Made by a program: the position numbers and the translations under genes
Shown here: positions 14,072 through 23,103 of the stretch, piece after piece
Layout of the letters: each line of letters starts with the position of its first letter
How positions within the stretch are numbered: the stretch's first letter is position 1
Notes under the pieces: model-generated
Databases searched by the model: none
What the model was told of the DNA's origin: nothing
Seen by the model: the letters and a program-made list of their open reading frames with translations, nothing else
Origin: Thiohalocapsa sp.
GTDB taxonomy: Bacteria > Pseudomonadota > Gammaproteobacteria > Chromatiales > Chromatiaceae
NCBI GenBank assembly: GCA_021736785.1
Contig: JAIPFF010000047.1
Location: forward strand, 1-43,323
Direction of reading: 5' to 3'
DNA: 43,323 nt

Positions 14072-15919
14072 TCAGTCCTTGACCCGGAATCGGCAGTCCA
14101 GCTCGGGCAAGTCCACCTCGGCGACGGCGAGCTTCACGCGCTGATCGAGCGCGAAGCCCTGCTTGGCCCGAAGCCGCGACTCCAGGGCCAATTCTGGCAC
14201 CAGCACGGTGGATTTGCGCTCGCCCACCTCGACCACGACCCCCTCGCCGCGCCAGCCTGTATGCCGGCTCAGGTACACCAGCTTCCAATGCTGATTGGAC
14301 AGCCGCTCGGTGCGGCGCACGGCGATACCCGACTGATCCGCCTCGCCGGCGCGGGCCGTGATCTGCTCGACGTCGACGGGCGTCTCGCCGCGCAGATGGG
14401 CCCGCAACTGCTGATGCACCAGCAGGTCGGCGTAACGGCGCAGCGGGCTGGTCGCGCGCGCGTAGGCATCGAGGCCGAGACCGAAGTGCGGTGCCGGCTC
14501 GACGGCGGTACGGGTCGGCTTGAACAGGCGCCGGTAGGCATACATCGCGGCCATGCCTCGGGGCTGCTCGATGCGCTCCGGGGCGGGCTGCGTGGCATAG
14601 GGGATGGGCAGCCCCTGCGCGCGGCAGAAGCCCGCCGCTGCCTCGCCCGCCATCAGCATCAGGTCGGTGACCATCGCCCGCGAGTCGTGCCGCTCGATGG
14701 GCCGGATCACGACCTCGCCGTCCTGCACACGCACGCTCACCTCCGGCAAGTCGATGCCGGCGGCGCCGTTCGCCTTGCGCCTGGCCCGGTAACGCTCCGC
14801 GGCGGCCGCGAGCCCGGCGAACGGCTCCTCGGCGAGCCGGGGCTCGGCATCGGCATAGCTGATGCGGGTAACGCGCACCAGTGTCGGTCGGATCTCGATG
14901 TCGGACAGCGTGCCGTCCTCGGCGCAGCGCACGCCGAACGAGAGCGCCGGCGAGATCTCCTGCAGACCCAGGCCGAGTTGGTCGGTGACGCCGGCGGGCA
15001 GCATATTGACGATGCCCTCCGGCAAGTAGAGGTTGGCGCCGCGGGCGCGGGCCTCCCGGTCCATGTCGCTGTCCGGGGTGACCAGCGCGGCGACGTCCGC
15101 CACATGCACCCAGATCCGCTCGCCGTCCAGGCTGACGGCGTCGTCCGGATCTTGATTGCCCTCGTCGTCGATGGCAAAGGCCGGCAGGTGCGTGAGATCG
15201 AGGCGTTCCTCGTCGGGCACCGGCGCCACCGGCAGATCCGGGTCGGTCACGACAACGCCGTTGCGCGCCGGATAGGGGTTGTGATGCGCAGGCCAGTAGC
15301 CCGTTTTGACCAGCAGCCGGAAGGCGCTTTGGGGCGTCTCCGGATAGTCGAGCGCCTTCAGAATGCGGCTCTGCTCGCTTTGCTGATTGGCAAGCCGCTC
15401 GACCTCGGCCAGGCGCTCCCGGTCTTCCGGCTCGAGGCGTGCCGCGGCGAGACGTTTCAGAAACGACGCCCAGGACGCTTCGGCCTCGGCCTTGGCGGCA
15501 CGCTCGGCGCGGTCGCGCTCGATCGCCTCGCGCGCTCGCGGTCGGATGGCCTCCGGGCTGCCCTCGAAGTAGAGTCCGGCGGCGACCAGATGCCAGGCGG
15601 CCCACGCGGTGGAGGGCGTGTAGTCGCCGTAGATCAGCTCCGCCAGTTCTTTGAGGTCGGTCGCGGCGCCCTCGAGCAGTTCCCAGGCCTCGTCCGGCTC
15701 GCCGGCGCAAGGCGTCAGCTCGGACAGGCGGCGCAGGGGCCCGGGATGCAGCAGCGCAATGTCCTTCGGGCGCACCCGCTTGGTCTGACCGCCGTCGACT
15801 TCGATCTCGATTTTCTCGCCGAGCGCGACGACGCGCGCGGGACGAATCTTGTAGAGCACCAGGCAATCGGCGGCGAGCCGCGCGGCGGCGAATGACTGCC
15901 CGGGTTGATGGATGGACAA
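14072..15919 (-). CDS. RNB-domain exoribonuclease (RNase II family)
   Basis: 615 residues. The catalytic RNB domain is clear: FAIDDEGNQDPDDAVSLD (~248-265) supplies the conserved acidic residues that bind magnesium, followed by WVHVADVAALVTP, LYLPEGIVNMLPAG and, near the end, YARATSPLRRYADLLVHQQL. An N-terminal ~200-residue part begins with LVLYKIRPARV and carries helical segments, and a small S1-like beta region closes the protein (EGVVVEVGERKSTVLVPELAL). The likely function is 3'-to-5' degradation of single-stranded RNA. I chose the TTG at 15919, which has ACGGAGA upstream; the ATG at 15979 would add 20 unconvincing residues. The gene diverges from ygfZ. It is an RNase II-like paralogue rather than the larger RNase R, judging by its length and lack of a basic tail. 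Confidence 0.92.
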   Translation of the reverse strand: MSIHQPGQSFAAARLAADCLVLYKIRPARVVALGEKIEIEVDGGQTKRVRPKDIALLHPGPLRRLSELTPCAGEPDEAWELLEGAATDLKELAELIYGDYTPSTAWAAWHLVAAGLYFEGSPEAIRPRAREAIERDRAERAAKAEAEASWASFLKRLAAARLEPEDRERLAEVERLANQQSEQSRILKALDYPETPQSAFRLLVKTGYWPAHHNPYPARNGVVVTDPDLPVAPVPDEERLDLTHLPAFAIDDEGNQDPDDAVSLDGERIWVHVADVAALVTPDSDMDREARARGANLYLPEGIVNMLPAGVTDQLGLGLQEISPALSFGVRCAEDGTLSDIEIRPTLVRVTRISYADAEPRLAEEPFAGLAAAAERYRARRKANGAAGIDLPEVSVRVQDGEVVIRPIERHDSRAMVTDLMLMAGEAAAGFCRAQGLPIPYATQPAPERIEQPRGMAAMYAYRRLFKPTRTAVEPAPHFGLGLDAYARATSPLRRYADLLVHQQLRAHLRGETPVDVEQITARAGEADQSGIAVRRTERLSNQHWKLVYLSRHTGWRGEGVVVEVGERKSTVLVPELALESRLRAKQGFALDQRVKLAVAEVDLPELDCRFRVKD

Positions 15920-16049
15920 GGCGTTGCTATCTCCGTTCGAGCTCCGATCGCCGGGATGCTCGGCCAAATCGGCTATCATGGCCGGCGATCATGGTCTTTA
16001 TCAGCCTGCCCGAGCCGGCCAACGCAAGCAAGCGAGATCCTCAAGCGAC

Positions 16050-17084
16050 ATGAACACAGATTGGAGAGCATTTCTTGAATCCCGGGGTGCCAGCGTGGGC
16101 GACGACGGCGCCGCGCGCTTCGGCAACGCGGCGCCGGACACGGCCTGCGCGCTGATCGACCTGTCCCACCTGGGCCTGATCGCGGTCGGCGGACCCGAGG
16201 CGCCCGATTTCCTCCAGGGCCAGGTCAGCAACGACATCCGCGAAGTCTCCGACACCCACAGCCAGCTCAGCAGCCATTGCAGCCCGAAGGGCCGGATGCT
16301 CGCAAACTTCCGCGTGCTGCGCCTCGAGGAGACGCTGATGCTGGTGCTGCCGCGCTCGCAAATGCCGGTGCTGCTCAAGCGTCTGCGGATGTTCCTGCTG
16401 CGCGCCAAAGCCGGCATCGACGACGCCAGCGACGCGCTGGTCTGCGCCGGCATCATCGGCGACTGCGCCGACGCCGCCCTGGGCGCCATGTTCGGCGAAG
16501 TGCCCGCCGACGACAACGCCGTCGCCCGTGCCGGTGATTCGGCGCTGGTGCGTATCCCCGGCAGCGTACAGCGGTTTTTGTTCATCGGCCCCGCCGCGGA
16601 CGCGAAGGCCCTGTGGCAGCAGGCCGCCGAGGCCGGTGCATCGGAGGCGCACGGCGATCTGTGGGCGCTGCACGACATCCGCGCCGGCATTCCCACCATC
16701 GTCCCGGAGACATCGGACAGCTTCATTCCGCAAATGACCAATATGCAGCTGATCGACGGCGTGAGCTTCACCAAAGGCTGTTATACCGGCCAGGAAGTCG
16801 TCGCGCGGATGCAGTATCTCGGCAAGCTGAAGCGCCGTATGTACATCGCGCAGGTGGACGCCGAGTCCGCGCCGCGCCCGGGCGACGTTCTGCACGTGCC
16901 GGGCAGCACCTCCGAGCAGTCACCCGGCTGGGTCGTGGATGCCCGCGCCGCCGGCCCGGGCCGCTATCAGTTGCTGGTCGTGGTCGAGATCGGCGCCGCC
17001 GAAGACGGCGAGGTGCGCCTGAGCGAGCATGGCCCGGCCCTGCGGCTGCAGCCGCCGCCCTACGGCTTCCCGGCCGAGGTCTGA
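16050..17084 (+). CDS. ygfZ: Folate-binding protein YgfZ (Fe-S cluster maintenance)
   Basis: 344 residues from the ATG at 16050. The signature KGCYTGQEVVARMQYLGKLKRR, which contains the invariant cysteine of the YgfZ/IBA57 family, lies around residues 247-268, and FLQGQVSNDI with SSHCSPKGRML near residues 50-90 match the N-terminal GcvT-like fold. These proteins bind tetrahydrofolate and help iron-sulfur enzymes such as MiaB. Length is as usual for the family. It is followed after 47 bp by murI in the same direction and faces away from the ribonuclease gene. The open frame upstream of 16050 reaches the divergent gene and is not convincing. Confidence 0.95.
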   Translation: MNTDWRAFLESRGASVGDDGAARFGNAAPDTACALIDLSHLGLIAVGGPEAPDFLQGQVSNDIREVSDTHSQLSSHCSPKGRMLANFRVLRLEETLMLVLPRSQMPVLLKRLRMFLLRAKAGIDDASDALVCAGIIGDCADAALGAMFGEVPADDNAVARAGDSALVRIPGSVQRFLFIGPAADAKALWQQAAEAGASEAHGDLWALHDIRAGIPTIVPETSDSFIPQMTNMQLIDGVSFTKGCYTGQEVVARMQYLGKLKRRMYIAQVDAESAPRPGDVLHVPGSTSEQSPGWVVDARAAGPGRYQLLVVVEIGAAEDGEVRLSEHGPALRLQPPPYGFPAEV

Positions 17085-17131
17085 CCGGGCAGCCGCCGGC
17101 GGCACCGCGCGGCGCCTCCGCACAGACGCCC

Positions 17132-17959
17132 ATGCAGACGATACCGGCGTCGTGCGAGCGGCCCATCGGCGTCTTCGATTCCGGCGTCGGCGGCCTCTCG
17201 GTACTCGCCGAAATCCGTCGTGCGCTGCCCTGCGAGGACTTGCTCTACGTCGCCGATTCCGGGTTCGCGCCCTACGGCGACAAGCCCGCGGCGATCATCG
17301 AGGCGCGGACCCATGCCATCGCCGACTTTCTGATCGCCCGCCGTGCCAAGGCCATCGTCATCGCCTGTAATACTGCCACCGGCGCCGCGGCCCGGGCGCT
17401 GCGCGCCCGCATCGACCTGCCCGTCATCGCCATGGAGCCCGCCATCAAGCCGGCTCTGGCACTGACGCGCACCGGCGTCGTCGGCGTGCTGGCCACCAGT
17501 CAAACCCTTGCCAGCCATAACTTCGTCGAGTTAATGGGACGCTTCGCCGCCGGCGCCAATGTGCTGGTGCAGCCTTGCCCCGGGCTGGTCGAGTTGGTCG
17601 AGGCCGGCCGCCTGGACGATGAGGCAACCCGCGCACGGGTGGCCGACTACGTGGTGCCGTTGCTCGAGCGCGGCGCGGATACGCTGGTACTGGGCTGCAC
17701 CCACTATCCGCACCTGCGACCGCTGATCGCCGACATTGCCGGCCCCGACATTGCCATCACCGACTCCGGCGCCGCGGTAGCGCGCCAAGTGCATCGGCGG
17801 CTCGCCGAGCTCGGTTTGCTGGCATCGCGCCGTGGCGGCGGTACCGCACGCTTCTGGACCAGCGCCGAGCCCGCCGCGGCCGCCGGGCTGATCGCCCGAC
17901 TCTGGGCGCACGGCGTCACCGTATCGCAGCTGCCGAGCTTCCCCGCCGCCGCGCGCTGA
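17132..17959 (+). CDS. murI: Glutamate racemase
   Basis: 275 residues. Family motifs are intact: IGVFDSGVGGLSVL at the N-terminus with the first active-site Asp, YVADSGFAPYG, the catalytic cysteine in IACNTATGAA, and the second catalytic cysteine in LGCTHYPHL. The enzyme interconverts L- and D-glutamate for peptidoglycan synthesis in the cytoplasm. The ATG at 17132 was used; it lies 47 bp after ygfZ, so the two may be cotranscribed. Length matches the usual 260-285 residues. Confidence 0.97.
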   Translation: MQTIPASCERPIGVFDSGVGGLSVLAEIRRALPCEDLLYVADSGFAPYGDKPAAIIEARTHAIADFLIARRAKAIVIACNTATGAAARALRARIDLPVIAMEPAIKPALALTRTGVVGVLATSQTLASHNFVELMGRFAAGANVLVQPCPGLVELVEAGRLDDEATRARVADYVVPLLERGADTLVLGCTHYPHLRPLIADIAGPDIAITDSGAAVARQVHRRLAELGLLASRRGGGTARFWTSAEPAAAAGLIARLWAHGVTVSQLPSFPAAAR

Positions 17960-18234
17960 CTCGCGACGCGGGGCGGCATCGGCACGAGAGCGGCGAGCGG
18001 CGCGGACCGCACTTGGCCCGCCCCATCCCGCGGCCCATCCCGTCCCGGAGCCGTTACCCGCGCCCGCCCGATCGGGCCTATCCCCCTCGTCGAGCACCTT
18101 TGGTTGACGCCGACAGTGCCGCTGGACTAGTCTCGCCGGCGGCCGGTGCACCCGGCACGACAACGACCACCGTCCGCGTCCGTACGCCGAAGCACGACGG
18201 GGTCGACCACCAAAGAGAAAGGAGGACTGTTTCG

Positions 18235-18507
18235 ATGAAAAACATCATGATCTGCGCCGGCGCCGCGGCCTGCCTGTTTGCCGCGTCGGCCGCCTTCGCC
18301 AGCGGTGCGCCGAAGCCCGAGCATCCCTGCTACGACGTCGCCGACTGCAAGACGCAGGGCTCGCCCCAGGATTTCTCGGCCTGCATCAAGGCCAATGTCG
18401 AGGAAGCCAACGCCAACGCCGCCTGCGTGGAATTCCGCCAGAACAAGCAGGCCTACCTCGAGAAGCACGGCATCGAGAGCGTCGACGCCCTGTTCGAGGC
18501 CGATTGA
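18235..18507 (+). CDS. Small secreted four-cysteine protein
   Basis: 90 residues with a strong ribosome site (AAAGGAGG) upstream of the ATG at 18235. A signal peptide runs to about residue 24 (AAFAS-GAPK). The mature ~66-residue protein has four cysteines (32, 38, 50, 64) in a CX5C...C...C pattern, ending in an acidic helix, so it is probably disulfide-stabilised in the periplasm. I do not recognise the family. It lies upstream of a periplasmic tandem-thioredoxin protein, separated by about 320 bp; a substrate or partner relation is possible but unproven. The open frame upstream of this ATG is not convincing as coding. Confidence 0.82.
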   Translation: MKNIMICAGAAACLFAASAAFASGAPKPEHPCYDVADCKTQGSPQDFSACIKANVEEANANAACVEFRQNKQAYLEKHGIESVDALFEAD

Positions 18508-18828
18508 TCGCGGGCGATCGCTGCCGGCCGCGGCGTCATATCCCGGACAGCGGCCCGCCGGGCGTCAGTGCTCAGGCGGCGGGCGAGCGCCGCTGGCCCG
18601 CCGGGCGTTGGTGATCGTGGTCGCGGGCGATCCCGCATCGGCCTCCGCTAAGGGATATCGATATCGCCGCGGACAGCCGCTTCGCCCGGCCCGGCCTGCC
18701 CCGGGGCCGGGCCTGCGGCCACGCGCCCGAGCCAGACCCGCGCAACGTGATCGCGCACCGACGGGAACCGCGTCCCGCAACCCCCTTCGGTGGCCGGTAA
18801 CTCATTCCGACTCGAGGAGCCCCCATCC
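18508..18828. other. Intergenic region, no gene seen
   Basis: 321 bp between the small cysteine protein and the thioredoxin-fold gene. Just after the first stop, GATCGCGGGCGATC forms a short inverted repeat that could act as a weak terminator. Further on, GATATCGATATC is a perfect 12-bp palindrome (about 18655-18666) in locally AT-richer DNA and may be an operator. CGAGGAG precedes the next ATG. No open frame with coding character was found. Confidence 0.5.
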
Positions 18829-19878
18829 ATGCGTCATCTACGCTCGCCGCGCATTGCCGGACTACTGGCCGGCGCCACCTGCCTGGTCTCGATCGCCGTC
18901 CCGGCCTTTGCCGAGACCGCCGGCGCAAGCGCCGGTGAAGTCACGGGTACGAAGATGGCCAGCCATCCGGATTGGTTCAAAGAAAGCTTCCTCGACATCG
19001 CCGAGGACGTGGACGAAGCTGCCGGCGACGGCAAGCACGTGATCCTGTTTCTGGAGATGAACGGCTGCCCCTACTGCTACAAGATGATCGAAGAGAATTT
19101 CGAGGGCGCGCCCTACCGCGACTTCATTCAGGAGAAGTTCGACGTCATTGCGCTGAACGTGCGCGGCGACCGCGAGGTGGCGCTCGACGCCGACACCTCG
19201 CTGAGCGAAAAGGCCCTGGCCGATCAGCTCGGCGTCACCTATACGCCGACGGTGGTCTTCCTCGGCGAAAACAACACCCCGGTCGCACGCATCAACGGGT
19301 ATCGCAACGTCGAAAACTTCAAGCAGGTGCTCGACTACGTCGCCGAGCAGGCCTACGCCGAGCAGACGCTGGGGGCCTACCTGGACACCCGCAAGGCAGC
19401 GGGCGGCTATGCCTTCCGCGACCATCCGCAGATCCGGGAGATGGACGACCTGAGCGCCGTCGGCGACAAGCCGCTGGCGCTGCTGTTCGAGGACAGCGCC
19501 TGCGTCGCCTGCGATGCACTGCACGACGGGCACTTGGCCGACGATGCCGTCGAGACGGCGCTGCAGGATTTCGTCGTGGTGCGCCTCGACGCGCTCTCGG
19601 AGGCAGCGATCACGGCCCCGGACGGCACGCAGACGACGCCGAAGCAACTGGCGGCGGACCTCGGCGTCACCTATCGGCCGACTTTCGTGCTGTTCGACGG
19701 CGGCAAAGAGATCGCTCGCATCGAGAGCATGCTCTACCGCTATCACTTCGTCGGGCTGCTGGAGTACGTCGGCCAGCGGCACTACGAGGCCTATCCGGAC
19801 AGCCCCTTCGACTACATCAACGCCAAGACGGCGGAGCTCACCGCGGCGGGCAAGGACGTCTCGATCTCCGACGAGTGA
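18829..19878 (+). CDS. Periplasmic protein with two thioredoxin-like domains
   Basis: 349 residues from the ATG at 18829 (CGAGGAG nine bases upstream). A signal peptide ends near AFAET (~residue 29). The first thioredoxin domain has MNGCPYCYKM with CPYC at 80-83 and the cis-proline in TYTPTVVF (~140). The second has SACVACDAL with CVAC at 225-228 and a cis-proline in TYRPTFVLF. The first half resembles SoxW/DsbD-C-type thioredoxin-like proteins that reduce or isomerise disulfides in the periplasm. Two domains in one chain, both with CxxC, is less common and suggests intramolecular electron relay. The upstream small cysteine-rich secreted protein could be a client. A perfect hairpin directly follows the stop. 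Confidence 0.9.
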   Translation: MRHLRSPRIAGLLAGATCLVSIAVPAFAETAGASAGEVTGTKMASHPDWFKESFLDIAEDVDEAAGDGKHVILFLEMNGCPYCYKMIEENFEGAPYRDFIQEKFDVIALNVRGDREVALDADTSLSEKALADQLGVTYTPTVVFLGENNTPVARINGYRNVENFKQVLDYVAEQAYAEQTLGAYLDTRKAAGGYAFRDHPQIREMDDLSAVGDKPLALLFEDSACVACDALHDGHLADDAVETALQDFVVVRLDALSEAAITAPDGTQTTPKQLAADLGVTYRPTFVLFDGGKEIARIESMLYRYHFVGLLEYVGQRHYEAYPDSPFDYINAKTAELTAAGKDVSISDE

Positions 19879-19884
19879 GGGTCC

Positions 19885-19913
19885 GAAGGGCGCCGCGTGC
19901 CGCGGCGCCCTTC
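19885..19913. terminator. Bidirectional hairpin terminator
   Basis: A perfect 13-bp stem (GAAGGGCGCCGCG and its complement) with a three-base loop lies six bases after the thioredoxin-gene stop and two bases before the lysS stop on the other strand. There is no clear U-run on either side, so termination efficiency is uncertain, but its place between convergent genes fits a shared terminator. Confidence 0.75.
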
Positions 19914-19914
19914 G

Positions 19915-21456
19915 TCAGTCCTCCGCGCGCATGTGGGGGAACAGCAGCACGTCGCGGATGGACGGCGAGTCGGTGAAGAACATCACCAGCCGGTCGATAC
20001 CGATGCCCTCGCCCGCCGTCGGCGGCATGCCGTGCTCCAGGGCGCGGATGTAGTCGGCGTCGAAGTGCATGGCCTCCAGGTCGCCGGCGTCCTTCGCCGC
20101 CACTTGGCGGCGGAAGCGCTCGGCCTGGTCCTCGGCGTCGTTCAGCTCGGAGAAGCCGTTGGCGATCTCGCGGCCGCCGACGAAGAACTCGAAGCGGTCG
20201 GTCACGAACGGGTCGTCGTCGTTCAGGCGCGCCAATGGCGAGACCTCGGTGGGATAGGCCGTGATGAACGTGGGCTCCATCAGCCTGTGCTCGACGGTCT
20301 TCTCGAAGATCTCGATCTGCACCTTGCCGAGGCCGTAGCTGTCCTTGAGATGAATGTCGAGGCGCTCGGCGACGGCGCGCGCGCGCTCCGGATCGTCGAT
20401 GTCCGCTGCACTCAGGTCCGGGTTGAAGTGCAGAATGGACTCGCGCACCGTCATGCGTTGGAACGGCGCGGACAAGTCATAGGTATCGCCCTGGTAGGTC
20501 AACGCCGTGGTGCCCAGCACGGTGCGCGCCATCTCCCGGATCATGTCCTCGGTCAGCGCCATCAGCTCGTGATAGTCGGCGTAGGCCTGGTAGAGCTCGA
20601 GCATCGTGAACTCGGGGTTGTGGCGCGTGGACAGCCCCTCGTTGCGGAAATTGCGATTGATCTCGTAGACCCGCTCGAAGCCGCCGACCACCAGGCGCTT
20701 CAGGTACAGCTCCGGCGCAATGCGCAGAAAGAGCTGCATATCCAGCGCGTTGTGATGCGTGACGAACGGGCGCGCCACGGCCCCGCCGGGGATGGCCTGC
20801 ATCATCGGCGTCTCGACCTCGAGGAATTCGTGGCCGTTGAGGTAGTCGCGGATGAACTGCACGATGCGGGTGCGCGTGCGGAAGGTGTCGCGCGCCGCCT
20901 CGTTCATGATCAGGTCCAGGTAACGGCGGCGATAACGCGTTTCCTGGTCCGACAGGCCGTGGAACTTCTCCGGCAGCGGGCGCAGGGCCTTGGTCAGCAG
21001 CCGCAGTGAGTCGACCTTGACGGACAGCTCGCCGGTCTTGGTGCGAAACAGCACCCCGGAGGCGCCGCAGATATCGCCGAGATCCAGTTCCTTCTTGAAG
21101 AAGGCATAGTCTTGCTCGCCGAGCGTATCGCGCTGCACGAATAGCTGGATGTTGCCGGACATGTCCTGCAGATTGGCAAAGCTCGCCTTGCCCATCACGC
21201 GGCGGCTCATCAGCCGCCCGGCCAGCCGCGCTCGGACGTTGCGGGTCTCGAGCTCGGCGGCGTCCATTTCGCCGTATTCGGCATGCAGCTCGCCGGCGAC
21301 CACGTTGCGCCGAAAGTCGTTCGGGAACGCGATCCCCTGCTCGCGGATACGGGCGAGCTTCTCGCGACGCTGCGCGATCAGTTTGTTCTCGTCGACCTGC
21401 GCCTCGTCGGCGGCACCGCCCTGCTGTGCCTGCGGTTGCTGTTGCTTATTGCTCAT
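19915..21456 (-). CDS. lysS: Lysyl-tRNA synthetase, class II
   Basis: 513 residues. An N-terminal OB-fold anticodon-binding domain ([25 protein letters not shown]) precedes the class II catalytic core, with motif 2 [18 protein letters not shown] and motif 3 [11 protein letters not shown] near the C-terminus. It charges tRNA-Lys in the cytoplasm. The start lies 13 bp after the prfB stop, reproducing the prfB-lysS operon of Escherichia coli and relatives. The first ~20 residues are glutamine-rich and low in complexity, as in other LysS proteins. Confidence 0.98.
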   Translation of the reverse strand: MSNKQQQPQAQQGGAADEAQVDENKLIAQRREKLARIREQGIAFPNDFRRNVVAGELHAEYGEMDAAELETRNVRARLAGRLMSRRVMGKASFANLQDMSGNIQLFVQRDTLGEQDYAFFKKELDLGDICGASGVLFRTKTGELSVKVDSLRLLTKALRPLPEKFHGLSDQETRYRRRYLDLIMNEAARDTFRTRTRIVQFIRDYLNGHEFLEVETPMMQAIPGGAVARPFVTHHNALDMQLFLRIAPELYLKRLVVGGFERVYEINRNFRNEGLSTRHNPEFTMLELYQAYADYHELMALTEDMIREMARTVLGTTALTYQGDTYDLSAPFQRMTVRESILHFNPDLSAADIDDPERARAVAERLDIHLKDSYGLGKVQIEIFEKTVEHRLMEPTFITAYPTEVSPLARLNDDDPFVTDRFEFFVGGREIANGFSELNDAEDQAERFRRQVAAKDAGDLEAMHFDADYIRALEHGMPPTAGEGIGIDRLVMFFTDSPSIRDVLLFPHMRAED

Positions 21457-21469
21457 GATCTCGTTCCGG

Positions 21470-22568
21470 CTACAAGCCGCTCTTGAGGCTGGCCTCGATG
21501 AACTGGTCCAGACCGCCGTCCAGCACGGCCTGGGTGTTGCCGGTCTCGATATTGGTGCGTAGATCCTTGATACGAGACTGATCCAACACGTAGGAGCGAA
21601 TCTGGCTGCCCCAGCCGATATCGGACTTGCTGTCCTCGAGCGCCTGCTGTTTGGCTTGGCGCTTCTGCATCTCCAGCTCGTAGAGCTTGGCCTTGAGCTG
21701 CTTCATGGCCTGGTCTTTGTTCTTATGCTGGGAGCGGTCGTTCTGACACTGGGTGACTAGCCCGGTGGGCATGTGGGTGATTCGCACGGCCGATTCCGTT
21801 CGGTTGACGTGCTGCCCGCCGGCGCCGGAGGCGCGGTAGACATCGATGCGCAGGTCGGCCGGGTTGATCTCGATCTCCACCGAGTCGTCGATCTCCGGCG
21901 ACACGAACACGGCGGCGAAGGACGTATGACGCCGGTTGCCGGAATCGAACGGCGACTTGCGCACCAGCCGGTGCACACCGGTCTCCGTGCGCAGCCATCC
22001 GAAGGCGTGGTCACCCTGCAATGCGACGGTGGCGGACTTGATGCCCGCAACGTCACCGGGCGATGCCTCCATCAGCTCGGCCTTGAAGCCATGCCGCTCG
22101 GCCCAGCGCAGGTACATACGCAGCAGCATCTCGGCCCAATCCTGGGCCTCGGTGCCGCCGGAGCCTGCCTGGATGTCGAGAAACGCGTTGTTCTGATCCA
22201 TGGGGCCGGAGAACATGCGGCGAAACTCGAGCTCGCCGATGCGCTGCTCGAAACCTTCCAAGTCCGACGCAACGGCGCCGACGGTGTCGTCATCCCCCTC
22301 TTCGACCGCCATCTCCAGCAGGTCGCCGGCGTCGGTCAACCCTTCCGAGAGCTCGTCCATGGAGACAACGACGCCTTCCAGTGCGGCGCGCTCGCGGCCG
22401 AGCTTCTGGGCCCGCTCCGGATCGTTCCAGACGCCCGCATCCTCGAGCTCGCGCAGAACTTCGGTCAGCCGTTCTTTTTTGCCGGCATAGTCAAAGATAC
22501 CCCCTCAGGGACTCGAGACGTCCCTGGAGGTCGGCGATCGACGATCGAATCGGGTTGATGTCCTGCAT
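21470..22568 (-). CDS. prfB: Peptide chain release factor 2, with programmed +1 frameshift
   Basis: The protein is encoded in two frames: codons from the ATG at 22568 to CTT at 22494, then, after skipping the T at 22493, from GAC at 22492 to the stop at 21470 (25 plus 340 residues). The main part has the release-factor core: [18 protein letters not shown] includes the catalytic GGQ region later as [20 protein letters not shown], and the stop-codon recognition motif SPF ([15 protein letters not shown]), which is the RF2 type. It terminates translation at UGA and UAA. Annotation that begins at an internal ATG (22360) would lose about 70 residues. First gene of the prfB-lysS operon. Confidence 0.97.
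22490..22505 (-). promoter_or_regulatory. RF2 autoregulatory frameshift site
   Basis: Read on the minus strand: AGGGGG (22505-22500), TAT, CTT, then the in-frame UGA (22493-22491) followed by C. This is the classical RF2 element, with a Shine-Dalgarno-like stimulator three bases before the slippery CTT and the poor UGAC stop context. When RF2 is scarce, ribosomes shift +1 and make the full protein; when abundant, they stop after 25 codons. Confidence 0.97.
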
Positions 22569-23103
22569 AACGTGCTCGCTGGCTGCCAAACCGGCCATTA
22601 TAGATCAAACGAAGATCGGCGAGCGAGGCTCGCGCGGGGCGTGCCCGATCCGACGGGCCGTCACCGGCGGGGAACGGGCGGACTGCGACCGGGGTCTGCG
22701 CACAGACCGACTGCGCACGGTCGGGCTGTCTCGGCGCTGCTACCGCGCGGATGTCTCGAGCACGCCGCGGACACCGCTTGCCGATGCTTCGGCGACGCCC
22801 CGGCAGCGGCGGCGCCCTGCGGAGCGAACCGCCCGCCCGCGCCGCGGCGCGCAAACCGCCCGAACAAGGGCGCGCGGAAGACAACCGCAAAATTCAGGAA
22901 ATCCCCGAGCACCCCGGCTCGGCCGGCGGAGGCCCGGCGCAGGCGCGGCGCAGGCCCGGTGCCGAGCCGATGCCGGGCCGTCCGGGCGGCCACCGGGCCG
23001 CGCCGCCGCGGAACGGAAATTTCGCGACGCGCCGAGCAGTCCCTTTTGATTGTCTATACTGAACTGAAACCAGCTGATACCTGCGTGACCGAAGGACTTT
23101 GCC
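22569..23103. other. Intergenic region upstream of RAYT gene, no gene seen
   Basis: 535 bp between the divergent prfB and RAYT genes. Most is extremely GC-rich with short inverted repeats; frames through it are Arg/Ala-rich and without coding signs. The last ~70 bp are AT-richer, with TATACT at 23055-23060 as a candidate -10 for the RAYT gene but no good -35. REP elements would be expected near a RAYT; I see GC-rich palindromic bits but no clear repeated REP unit. Confidence 0.5.

Noticed and set aside
14261-15895. 544-codon open frame opposite the RNB ribonuclease gene
   Set aside because: Antisense shadow; the minus strand carries the intact catalytic RNB motifs.
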